NCBI GenBank assembly: GCA_003344405.1
Contig: NOWV01000032.1
Coordinates: 186,001 to 250,000 of the forward strand
Length of the DNA: 64,000 nucleotides
Origin: Trichoplax sp. H2
Lineage: Eukaryota; Placozoa; Uniplacotomia; Trichoplacea
Reading direction: 5' to 3'
This document shows positions 25,617 to 42,400 of this stretch, one piece after another (the stretch's first letter is position 1; each line of letters opens with the position of its first letter). Made by a program: the position numbers and the translations under genes. The notes below the pieces were generated by a model. That model ran no database searches, was not told the origin of the DNA, and worked only from the letters and a program-made list of their open reading frames with translations.

Positions 25617-25651
25617 AATTTCAATCATTCTTATTTTTATAAATAACAAAT

Positions 25652-32145
<6,494 letters not shown>

Positions 32146-33759
32146 ATTCTTTAGAAGTTATCGTGTTACCCCTAAATATATTATTAATTTTTGCGATTAA
32201 AATTTACGCTTGGATTACTATAGTTTAATAGAAATCTAATGTAATAAATAATTAAATCTTGATGGTTACCACACTCCTTTTTTAACTTGTATGTGTCATT
32301 TTCAATTGGTGCATTCCTTACGCTCACATGTTACAGGTTATGCCGAGTAATTGTACTCGTATATTTTGAAAATATTAATGCGCAACGTTCATTACAACGC
32401 AATACACTGGATATGAAATTCTAAAACGTTGTATTTTACTGGAAGCCATAGTCTATCATGTGATTAAATACAGCTAAAATCATGTGCACTTCTATAACTA
32501 CAGTGTGGCATTTTCTTACTATGTAACTGCATAGTATTATTGGAAAGCGTTATCAATTACCCAAAAATATTGTATCAGAATATGTTAGTTTTGGAGTAAA
32601 GGAATAAATAAAAGTATCAAGAATCATAATCAGGACTTATATAATTTCATATACGATTATTTTTAATAGTTAGGTTCACGATACAGATAATAATAAACTT
32701 TATAAATTAGCGGTGCCGATTCGTTCTCATGATTCTTGCCCTCAAAATTTATGTAATGCTAGATAAGATATAATATTTATGACTCACGATGTTCAGTAGT
32801 AGTTAGTAAATTGTCTTAGTCAACTTTAACTAGCATATTCGTGAATCATGGCCGTCTCAGGAATTCGAATTCTATCCACTTTGTGTAAACATGCGATATA
32901 CAGTTTACAACGTTGTGGCAGATTTATTGGAAGGTGCTGTTGAAATATCTAATACGCGTATGTAGGAATGCCAGAAGTCATGACCGCTGACAGTCAACTC
33001 GGTACTACCGCCTTGGTCAAGATTGGCCACTGTAAATTTGTACGATAGACCGCGATGAAAATTCAAGTTGAATTTATACTGTAAGCACCTCTACTTGTGG
33101 CTTACATGTATAATTTTACCAAGTGATGATTTTTTGCATTTATAAAATGATTTGAGATGCTATACTGTACCAATACCTATAATTTAACATGATATTAAAT
33201 ACTGATGACGATTTGCTGTTACATGGCATATATCAGAACTCTAATTGAATCGTATTGACATACTGTACAGTATAGTAAATAGCCGTATATGAATGCACTA
33301 CAGAATGCAATACACAAAGCGATTTCTGTATTACAGTACCATAGTTTCGCAATACTCGTTATGAAATGGATACAATCGAATTAAAGTCGCTCAGAGATAA
33401 CTTACGTACGGGTAGTATTTCTACAGACTACTAGATATACAATCCAGTAGTCTATGGTATTTTCTTCTACTATATACACACACTTATTAAATATGAATAT
33501 GTAATAATGCGCATACTGTACAGCATACGAAGTAACCTGCACAGATTCATGTTTTTCACTGTATGTAATTAAGTGAGTAAGTATAGCGTTAACCTCCAAT
33601 ACGAGTACTGACGTCCGTAGTAGCCGATGAGATTATAATTAGTATAACCCACAAGGTACCATCGGCAATGCAGCGAGATAATTAACTACGTTAGTCGCTA
33701 TCAAAGGATCTGTTTTACTCACATGCTTCAACTCATTGTAAAGAATTGATTTTATGTAG
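32146..33759. other. Intergenic region downstream of the GH31 gene
   Basis: AT-rich, with no convincing exon on either strand. Only small GTAC patches occur, near 33259-33272 and 33510-33521, upstream of the possible exon at 33760. Confidence 0.5.
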
Positions 33760-34006
33760 GCTATCTTCATTCAAATTCTACACTAGTTCTGATCATGATA
33801 CAATAAAACAACCTAAAGTCGCCGATGAAGAAAAGTTGAAAAGAAAGATTGATAGCATTTGCAATCATTGGACAAGAACCAGCGAGCAAAAGTGGAGGAC
33901 GGCACTGACAAAAGGAAATCGTTGTAATATAAGTACAGAAACTATCAATAAATGTTTACGCAAAGTCAACCAGTTGCAATATCCCAACAATGATCTACAT
34001 TCTTAG
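33760..34006 (+). CDS. Possible terminal exon of an unidentified gene
   Basis: Starts at an acceptor-like TTTTATGTAG and stays open 82 codons to TAG. The frame contains no Met, so a start would have to lie on an upstream exon that I could not find. The peptide is hydrophilic and Lys/Asn/Thr-rich (KLKRKIDSICNHWTRTSEQK, then KGNRCNISTETINKCLRKVN), unlike chance translation of the surrounding AT-rich DNA. No family is recognised. Confidence 0.3.
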
Positions 34007-34929
34007 CATCACTTGACTGGACTACAGTATAATTAAAGCCAGAACCATGGACTATTAAGAAAGATATCTTTAAAAGTCCATGCTAGAACTTTACTAGTTT
34101 CGTTCACCTTACTTCAAGCAAGATAATAATTGACTGTGGATAAATATACAGTACGGTATACACTACGTATACGACACATAAAAACAAGCCACCTACACGG
34201 ATTGTGATAGTGCCTTTTGAAAACAAATTTATTATATTAAATTCATAGATACGTTAGCCATTAGATCCTTGTAATAGAAACCATACGTAATCAACACTGA
34301 TAATTATAGTGATGGCACTAAAAACCCACTTCACGTGTACTGATCTTTCTTGTACCAAATATTAGATAGCTGATTCATTTACAACTAGAAAGAAGTGCTC
34401 GATCTTATATAGTGGTAATAAGTGGTAAAGTTAGCAGCTAACATGCGGATTACCACAGTGATTAATGAAATTAGTAGATACTTAAACAATTATTCGATAA
34501 AATAAGAGCGTAATATATCTACATTTATATAAAAATAAAATAAGCTAAATTTCATAGTTGGTTGATCAATCCTCGGATATAAATGAAAAATTAATGTATC
34601 ACTGGCGTGCAATGAAATATACACATAATTGTATTTATGCAATTTACAGAATGTCGTAACATTTCACTATCAATAACAAACAAACAGTATTTCCAGAACT
34701 TAATTGTGAAACACTAATTGTAAGTACGCATATATATATATATATATTTATATATTTGAATGCGTTATTAACACATCGTATTTGTTGGTGAAGTCAAATA
34801 AGCTGTCTAATTAATTTAAATTAGTAATGGGTATAATTTAATCAGAATGGTTAGCATGAGAAGTAAGTTGTACAACAACTTTAGTCTGGCATCACTAGAT
34901 GAATTATTTGATTAAATACTTAAAACTGA
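34007..34929. other. Intergenic region, 3' of the F-box gene
   Basis: Nothing coding is seen. A (TA)n tract lies near 34731-34748. It probably includes the 3' UTR of the minus-strand F-box/ankyrin gene. Confidence 0.5.
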
Positions 34930-37164
34930 TTACATAAGATTAACTTGTCCAGTAGCTTTCTCGGCTTCAAATAATAGTCGAACACATTCCTTAACTACTG
35001 CAGCATTGGCAATGTTTATATTATGGATTGTATTCATCTTGATTAGTTGTCGAGGTGTTACTAAGTTCTTATTCAAGATATTGGGTCTGGCACCAGAATT
35101 TAACAATAAGGCAATCCAAGATGGTTTCAAACTAGCAGCAGCTTCATGCAGGGGACTATTAGCACCTTTATCACATTTATTAACATCAGCATTATATAAA
35201 ATGCACATATTTAAGCAATGTTCAATCAATTTATCAAATCTTGTTTGAAATAATGAATGATTAAACTGTGGCTTATTGTTACAGCATAATAACTCATGTA
35301 ATACCGTCCGACCGTTCTCATAGCATGCATTCACATCACTACCATGTTCTAATAGTAATTTCAAGCAGTTAAATGCTGTTATTTGAGTAAATGATTTCTC
35401 AACGTCAAATTGATTATTGCTAACAATAGCAACTAATATATCTAATTCTTCAGTCATGGGATTCTTATCAGGTTGTAAACTGATTTTCTTGAAGTAGTTA
35501 TAAACAACGATTTCTAGTAGTGCTACTGTTTTGGGGATAGAGCCATAATCCCCATAGATAATATTCGTATTAGCACCAGCTTTTAGCAGCAATTGCATAC
35601 ATTCAGGGTGGTAATATTTCGCAGTTGATAGTAACGGACAAAATAAGTGGTAATCTTCGGCTTGTAATAACTGTAAGAACATATCAATTCGTCGCAATGG
35701 ATCTCTTTCTCTTGTAGATAACAAATGTATTCTTTGATCAATAACAGCACCTTCATTAATCAAAACTTGTAAACTATCACAACAGCCATGGGTAGCAGCT
35801 AATAGCAATGCTCGACAACTTTCAGATCGTGGAGAGAATGAATGTTCTGAAATTAAGTATTGAACACCTTGGCTAAAATTACTCCGCGTAGCTACTTCTA
35901 ATGTGTTGAAATTGCCAAGATACTCAGTTATTTGTAAATCTTCATATAAGCAATATCGATTTTGAACTAGTAATTTTAAACAGTCCAATTGCTTCCATCG
36001 TAATACAGCTGCCAAAGCCGACATGGTCGGCTGGCGAGATTCATTTGCACCACCGATCTTGGCCGTCCTAGCATGGTGAGTAAGCAATAATCCTACACAT
36101 TCGACATATCCTAATATAAGCGCCCACCACAGTGCTGTACAACAACATCGATCTTGTTCATTAACCTCGTCAACTGAGCATGTCTTTAAAACTGAACGTA
36201 GCCGTTCAATATTATTACACATGACGAGTTTATGTAGGCTAGGCATAACATAAGCATCAGCAATTTTAGTGATTAGGACTTGTAAGCACTCCATTTGATG
36301 AGAAAAAGCAGCTAAATGGAACAACGTTGAGTTAACACGTTTTCTAGCTAAGTGGTTAATATTGGCTCCACGATTCAATAATAATCGTAAGCAATGGGTA
36401 TGACCTTTTACAATAGCTACACGAACAGGATGGTTATATTTGCCACCATTACTATTACCGAAATTTCGAGTGAAAGGTACAGTACGTTTGGCTTTATTAT
36501 CAGCGGCATAACGATTAATATCAGCACCAAGACGTATTAACGTAGATCCCCACACATCGAAGCCATCACGCATGGCTTGAATTAGAAATAAATTTATCTC
36601 TGTTACACGATCACCAGTATTATTCGACGAAGAAGAAACATAAGAGATCCATTTGATTGTCGATTTTAATGAATTATTATTATTACCGGTAGAATCATAA
36701 ATCATTTGCTGATAATTGTGATTATAAGATCCTAGGACAAATTGGTAATAACATCGAAGAGATGTATCACTTGGAGGCTTAAATCGTGGAAACAATCTCT
36801 GATGGTACTTGTACCCTAAATAGCTTTTACTATAATAGCGATAGTATGTATCGCCGTCGACTAACACTGGCTTACTTGTCAACTCAGTCATGATTTTTTG
36901 TTTCCAAAGATATTTCGAGCTAGCGATATACGCAAAGGCACGACAGCAACATGCCATTCTGGCCACATCACACCCAAGAAGGAATTCCATGACTCGAGTT
37001 AAAATTTCGTCAGGTAAATCCTGCAAGGTCAAACCTGGGGTGGATTCTGCGGCGTGTATTTGATGCGAAGCATCTTCCTCAGGCGGTAACTGATCGATGG
37101 ATAAATGCCCTAATTGGCTAGCGACGATAAGGTCTGGTGACTGTAATGAGTTCTTTTCTGCCAT
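34930..37164 (-). CDS. F-box + ankyrin-repeat protein (probable SCF substrate receptor), intronless
   Basis: A single 745-codon frame (744 residues) from an ATG at 37164 with no intron, in contrast to its intron-rich neighbours. Residues ~45-90 form an F-box (LQDLPDEILTRVMEFLL...SKYLWKQKI), which normally binds SKP1 in a CUL1 ubiquitin ligase. From ~230 to ~725 there are many ankyrin repeats of the form NHPVRVAIVKGHTHCLRLLL, TALWWALILGYVECVGLLL and SPLHEAAASLKPSWIALLL, which would recruit substrate. No SOCS box is evident at the C-terminus, arguing against an ASB protein. The lack of introns suggests retroposition or membership of an expanded single-exon family. Its orthologue is not recognised. 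Confidence 0.88.
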   Translation of the reverse strand: MAEKNSLQSPDLIVASQLGHLSIDQLPPEEDASHQIHAAESTPGLTLQDLPDEILTRVMEFLLGCDVARMACCCRAFAYIASSKYLWKQKIMTELTSKPVLVDGDTYYRYYSKSYLGYKYHQRLFPRFKPPSDTSLRCYYQFVLGSYNHNYQQMIYDSTGNNNNSLKSTIKWISYVSSSSNNTGDRVTEINLFLIQAMRDGFDVWGSTLIRLGADINRYAADNKAKRTVPFTRNFGNSNGGKYNHPVRVAIVKGHTHCLRLLLNRGANINHLARKRVNSTLFHLAAFSHQMECLQVLITKIADAYVMPSLHKLVMCNNIERLRSVLKTCSVDEVNEQDRCCCTALWWALILGYVECVGLLLTHHARTAKIGGANESRQPTMSALAAVLRWKQLDCLKLLVQNRYCLYEDLQITEYLGNFNTLEVATRSNFSQGVQYLISEHSFSPRSESCRALLLAATHGCCDSLQVLINEGAVIDQRIHLLSTRERDPLRRIDMFLQLLQAEDYHLFCPLLSTAKYYHPECMQLLLKAGANTNIIYGDYGSIPKTVALLEIVVYNYFKKISLQPDKNPMTEELDILVAIVSNNQFDVEKSFTQITAFNCLKLLLEHGSDVNACYENGRTVLHELLCCNNKPQFNHSLFQTRFDKLIEHCLNMCILYNADVNKCDKGANSPLHEAAASLKPSWIALLLNSGARPNILNKNLVTPRQLIKMNTIHNINIANAAVVKECVRLLFEAEKATGQVNLM

Positions 37165-37654
37165 GGAGTCTCACAGCTGCAGCACTAGCATACCAAACTT
37201 TCAATTTCCCTTAACAATTAATTAATGGAATCAGTTCTAAAACGGTCCAGTCACCACAATCAAAGTTGGTTAGCGTCTAGTACAGTGCAGTGCAACACTA
37301 ACTACCGCTTCAATTCAATTTTCTTTATTTTATTTAGCTAAAACCAGCCCTAGTAGTAAATTACTGTTCAGTATTTGAACCAAACTAGAGTAGAAAGTTC
37401 CAATTAAATGATTTCATTTATTTAGTGTCAACTGTGCTACAGTAACAGCAACGTACTGTACAATACTTGTCAGTAGTAACTTCGACCATCCTTTCGCTAG
37501 TAGTCCACTGTATGGATTTCGTATGACTGTAACCGTACGTCTGTACCGTAAGCTCTAGCGAAAGAGGGATCGGCCGGCAGTCTAATTTTTTTGACGAGTC
37601 CCGGTCTCGTTCAGGGTCCGGGTCTACGGTCCCTGAGGCTTTGTGAAAACATCA

Positions 37655-37930
37655 CAGTGTACTGTACAGTATGTACTGTACTGTAGAGTGTGCAGTACTG
37701 TAGTACTGTACTGTGTGTCGAAAAAAATGATGTCACCCTTATCCTAGGTAGTAGGTACTGTAGCAGAGTACTTAGTATCGTAGAGTCGATCCTAGTCGTG
37801 GACCCTCACACAAAGGCGTACAGTAGCTAATGTTGTATAGGAGCTTGAGATAGGCTTGTGTATAGTATGTTGGACCTTACGGTACTGTACTATACAGTAC
37901 AGTACAAAGCACAACTTTCGCTACAGTACA
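37655..37930. repeat. GTACA/TGTAC patches upstream of the F-box gene
   Basis: Two dense pentamer patches (37655-37718, 37880-37930) ~490-770 bp upstream of the ATG at 37164, interleaved with the inverted repeat described separately. Confidence 0.8.
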
Positions 37931-37957
37931 AACTGCAGGGTGACATCATTTTTTCTT
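37723..37957. mobile_element. MITE-like inverted repeat (possible)
   Basis: The left end (GAAAAAAATGATGTCACCCT, from 37720) is nearly reverse-complementary to the right end (AGGGTGACATCATTTTTTC, to 37957). A further GTACTGTAGC match lies just inside both ends. About 235 bp with terminal inverted repeats and no coding capacity fits a small non-autonomous DNA element. No clear target-site duplication was identified. Confidence 0.4.
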
Positions 37958-38773
37958 CAGTTAAACAATTTAGGATGTAAACATGACTTTGGTAGCGTAC
38001 TGCATAATATAATATTTTTTTTTTTTTTTTGAATCGAAACACAGTACAATGAGCGGTCTCTAGATGGATTACTCTTTCGGTCGTCGACAAGCAAACTTTC
38101 AGTGATTGTTCTCTACACTTAAATATCGCATCACTATCACATTAGTGTTCATTGTTTAGAAGACAGTGCATCATTCTTACTATAACGGGGCAACTATTGT
38201 AATTATACAAAGTAAGAACTGCACTAAGTGTTTTAATCGTGCTAAGATATTGCCTACCAGTGTACGTACTGTATTGGGCGGGTGGGCGGTGGACAAAATA
38301 ATTTGGTAGAAATTTGAAACAGGCAAATATTTAGTTAAATGCAGGACACTGGTGCCTACTGCAACTGTGATATATTGTAAAATTACAGGATATTACTACA
38401 TTACTACGTATTTACTGAATTATCTATTGCTATTTCTCTAAATAAATAACAGTATGATAACACCGTAATTATTTACGAAACAACTCGTTACTTTACAAAG
38501 TAACGAGCGTCTTCATTCATGCGATGTATTTTACGGTTTAGAAAAATGCTCTACACTTTTTTATGCAACGGTCGTCAACTTTGCAAGCTTGCTAGTACCA
38601 GTTTGGCGGAATAAGTCTGTACTACAAGCGAGCAAATCAATCACCAATATAATGTTAATTCTAATTCGTTCCTAATAAATGAACAACGATTTTCTGCATC
38701 CCTTTAATAATATAATTGATTAATAATTACACGCTAGCTGCCAAATAAAATATGAATAGTTTATCAATAAAAT

Positions 38774-38941
38774 ATGTCAGGTATAAATCGAGCATTAAAA
38801 GCTGTAAAGCCTGTATTTAAATTGGCATATCCGCTGCTCAGAAATACAATTTATCATTCAGTTTACAATGTAAAGCACAAGCAGGAACAGGAGCCGTGCG
38901 GATGCAATATAAGCGAATATCTTGCTCTAGCAGCGATATGA
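38774..38941 (+). CDS. Possible 55-residue small protein
   Basis: ATG-to-TGA frame encoding a peptide with an amphipathic basic N-terminus (MSGINRALKAVKPVFKLAYP), a short hydrophobic patch, a charged KHKQEQEP segment and a CGC motif. Its varied residue composition looks more coding-like than its surroundings. It could be a small mitochondrial or membrane-associated protein, but I cannot assign a family. It sits between the F-box gene promoter region and the 3' end of the deubiquitinase gene. Confidence 0.35.
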   Translation: MSGINRALKAVKPVFKLAYPLLRNTIYHSVYNVKHKQEQEPCGCNISEYLALAAI

Positions 38942-39425
38942 AGCTATGATTCAAACTTCAAACAGTATGTACATTATTCAGCATTAATATAGATCTCAAA
39001 TTTGATAAGAAATACTCTCAATATTGTTTGGTAAGTGGATGGATAGTTGTATAATATACAAGTATAAAATTTATTTCTCGAAATATTAGGCCCTAAGCCA
39101 AGCAGGCCTATCCCAGCAAAACCATTTGCATTTTATAATACGAGTATAGTAGGATGATTCAAACATATAATTTACCGCATTAGCATTTTAGTTTGTAACA
39201 TAACAAATCATGACCTTTTAAATACTCTCCTTGTTATAAACTATCCCATTAGTATTCGCTATTCACAGTATGACCCATACTAAAACTATAAAAACTATGT
39301 CATATACGCCAATATTGGAAAACAATTGCAATAGCAAAATAATCAACATTTTAATAGCATGTCTAAAATTAAACGCGCATTAAACTAAAACAACTTAATC
39401 GCACGTAATTTCTAATACTGTAATA

Positions 39426-42400
39426 TCAAACGACAGTTTCTGCGACAACTTTACATTTTGAAATTGTGTAAGAATCGCTTACACTATCGATGCCACAACT
39501 TTCTGCGGAATTGGGCGAAGTGTAATCCTTAGGTTGTTCTATTTTCCTAAAATCATCACTTGATTTCACATTAACCATCTCATTGACATTAGCCTCACTT
39601 TTAGGGACTTCGTTTGCAGTTGATAGTATGTTATTAGCATCAACTGCTCCATTCCATGTTTTCACGAGTGAGGACTCTATCAATTCTGATTTGCTAATAG
39701 TTTCATTATTGTCAGAATCCTCCGAACTTTCAACACAAAAAGATATGACTTTTTCAGTCCAATGAGAAAAAGTTGAGGTTCCAAAATAGTCGTATAGTAA
39801 ATTGGCGCCAACAGTGCGTTGGGCATAAAATAGTATATAGGCATCATTCGTAACAATAAAGTCGCTTGAAACTTCCTCAACTCTAGCATCATCAAATGAA
39901 TACCAGCGTCCGTTACTTGGATTTCTGCAACATGCCGTATAGTGGCCGCTACCCATGTTTCCATGATGATTGCATACGGCATACAAATCATATATACTAC
40001 TTTGATGCCTGAAATCTCGTTGGTTGCGATAACTTCCGTAACTATGCATATCATCGCTATCTGGCCGTCCGATAAAATCTGACATATCTAGCCCAACAAT
40101 AGGGAAGCTTACAATGTCATGTAATTTGGTAAAATGTGCTCCAATCTATGAATAATAGAAAACATAACTCATATTATTCGTTATAGCTTGACTGGTAATG
40201 ATAAATATAGACAATCCTAACCTGTTTAAACCTCTTCAAATGTACAATCATCACTTCTGGTAATGTCCACATGCTTAATGTCTTTGTTATACCACGTTGA
40301 ACTTTATGGCATGCTGAGCAATTCCACTCACTGTCTTCACAAAGCTACATGAAGTAAAAAGTTTATTTTAATCTTTCGTACCAGTGCTATGGCGTAGAGT
40401 TATGTAACAAGATCAATTACCTTCTCTTCTTTGGTATATATCTTTAAGCAATCATATAACGTAATACTCGAAGGAAAATTCCCCTTCTCAGCAACAGTTA
40501 TATCCTCTATTGGTTTTTCTTCAATAACACAACCTATGATTCTAATATGGGTTTCCGAAAATAAATTTATAAGCTCATGCCTTTAATAGATGTAAATTAT
40601 GCAAGCACAATACTGAAATTTAGTTACTAACGAAAGATGCTTTACGTAACATGCTAATATGTAGTTACTGTCAAGCTTACTTGTCTTTCATTTCAGCGTC
40701 CCATTCTATCATCAATTCAATGTGAGACGGACAATTCTTACATACTGACAGGGCTCTATACAAAAGTAAAAGTCGATCGGATATGTCATGGATAGATATC
40801 TAGTCTAAATTGAAATAATATATATAGATGCACGTATACCTGTCTATAATTTGATTTTGTAAAGGATATTCGTCGGTTTGATTCAATAGGCCCAAATCTT
40901 TTGTAGCATTAACAAGTCTTAAGGCAAATGGTGGATTATCATTGGAGTACTAATATTACAAAATTGAATAAAGCAATCATGAAGTGATTCAAGAGTAACG
41001 TGTAACAACGCTATAAATAATAGCGCTTAAAATCGGCAGGCATTGTACAATTTCCAACCTCATAATTAATCCTTTCCGTAAGCGTCTCCGAAATCTTTCG
41101 TAAAATAGCTTTAGCTAGATCTTCGTAACTAATGTTGCGATGACATCGAAAAGCAACAGGTCGGCCAAATCTATGTGAAAAGTACCTAACCTGAGCATTC
41201 TATAAACACTAGTGTGGTGATAGTACTAATACATACAAGGGACCTGCATCAGTTACAATTTTATCCCAGCAATGAATCCTACCTGGTTGCCGTGTATCCA
41301 CTACCTCTCCTATTGATAATAACAATGGCAATCGTTTCTGAATTGTTAACTTCTTGATATGTCTCTTCTGTAGCTTTAGGAGCAATGTTAGCCCGATCTG
41401 CTGTCTCCGTAGCGTCATCGATACAGTTCGGAAGCTCCATAATATAGCAGGTATCGTTACTACTAATATCCATCACCAGGTCTTTACTGCTTAATAAACG
41501 ACGAATCCCATAATAATCCACACTAGCCACTAACATTAATTCTGGCTTGATATTCGTCTGCTGGCTGAATATCTTACATAAACTATCAACCGTCTCATCA
41601 GGCGATATATCAACACCAAAGCGGCAACACTGCTTTAATAAATCGTAGTAAACAACTGTGGCTGACACAAATCGGGTATCACGCTGTAATAGCGGCAATG
41701 ATACACATAAAAATGGGTCAAATGTATTAGACTGTTGATTGCAGGAAGGGCAAGTAAGAGATGACCTCAAATACGCTTGAAAAGTATCCAACACAAAACT
41801 ATCATTACATCTGCAATAGTTAGCTAAAACCTCGGCTGCAACAGCTTCAACCGGGCGACCAACACTGTCCTAGAATGTAACATTTATTGCAACAAAGTTA
41901 CACAATTCTGATAAAAATAATGTCTACACATTTGACAGCATTGTTGTTACCCTTACTGATAGTCACATAATCGGAAAGATACCGCGTAACAAGTACTGTA
42001 TACACGCACAAGTTTAGTTCGTAATCCGAATAAGTACTAATGTAGATCAAGTTGATATTGGTGTTTAGTTTATCGTGGTAAATATATGCACACAAAGTCT
42101 TACAGACTGTGTATCAGTACTTTTTGCATTGCTCTCAATGCCAGTTTGTTGCTGAGGAGCACCTGAGCTAGATAACAGATTGGTTTTCATCAAGAACTAT
42201 TTTACAATCTTGTAATTCATGTTCATATATTTGCATCAAGAAAATGCACAATGAGAATCCTTCGAAAGTCTATCGAGACACAAGACTAATTTTTGCCAGG
42301 GTATTCAATTATCGTTGGTATGACACGATGAACGAGTCAAAATATGAATAACCTGTTCATAATAAAGTTGGTAGCAGCGTCGGTATTTGTAATAAGTGAC

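Larger units (their letters stand above)
37165..38773. promoter_or_regulatory. Upstream region of the F-box gene, repeat-rich
   Basis: Contains GTAC patches (near 37451-37467, 37655-37718 and 37880-37930), a relatively GC-rich stretch near 37569-37640, an inverted repeat (37723-37957), a T18-type homopolymer near 38013-38031 and a GTATTGGGCGGGT motif at 38270-38282. The minus-strand frame at 37890-38090 runs through the repeat and is not supported. Confidence 0.6.

Noticed and set aside
41209-41418. 69-codon minus-strand frame ending in a hydrophobic stretch, as a possible deubiquitinase exon
   Set aside because: Using it would need an impossibly short intron. Splicing 41283 to 41170 gives ATR|FGRPVAF, which matches the USP domain.
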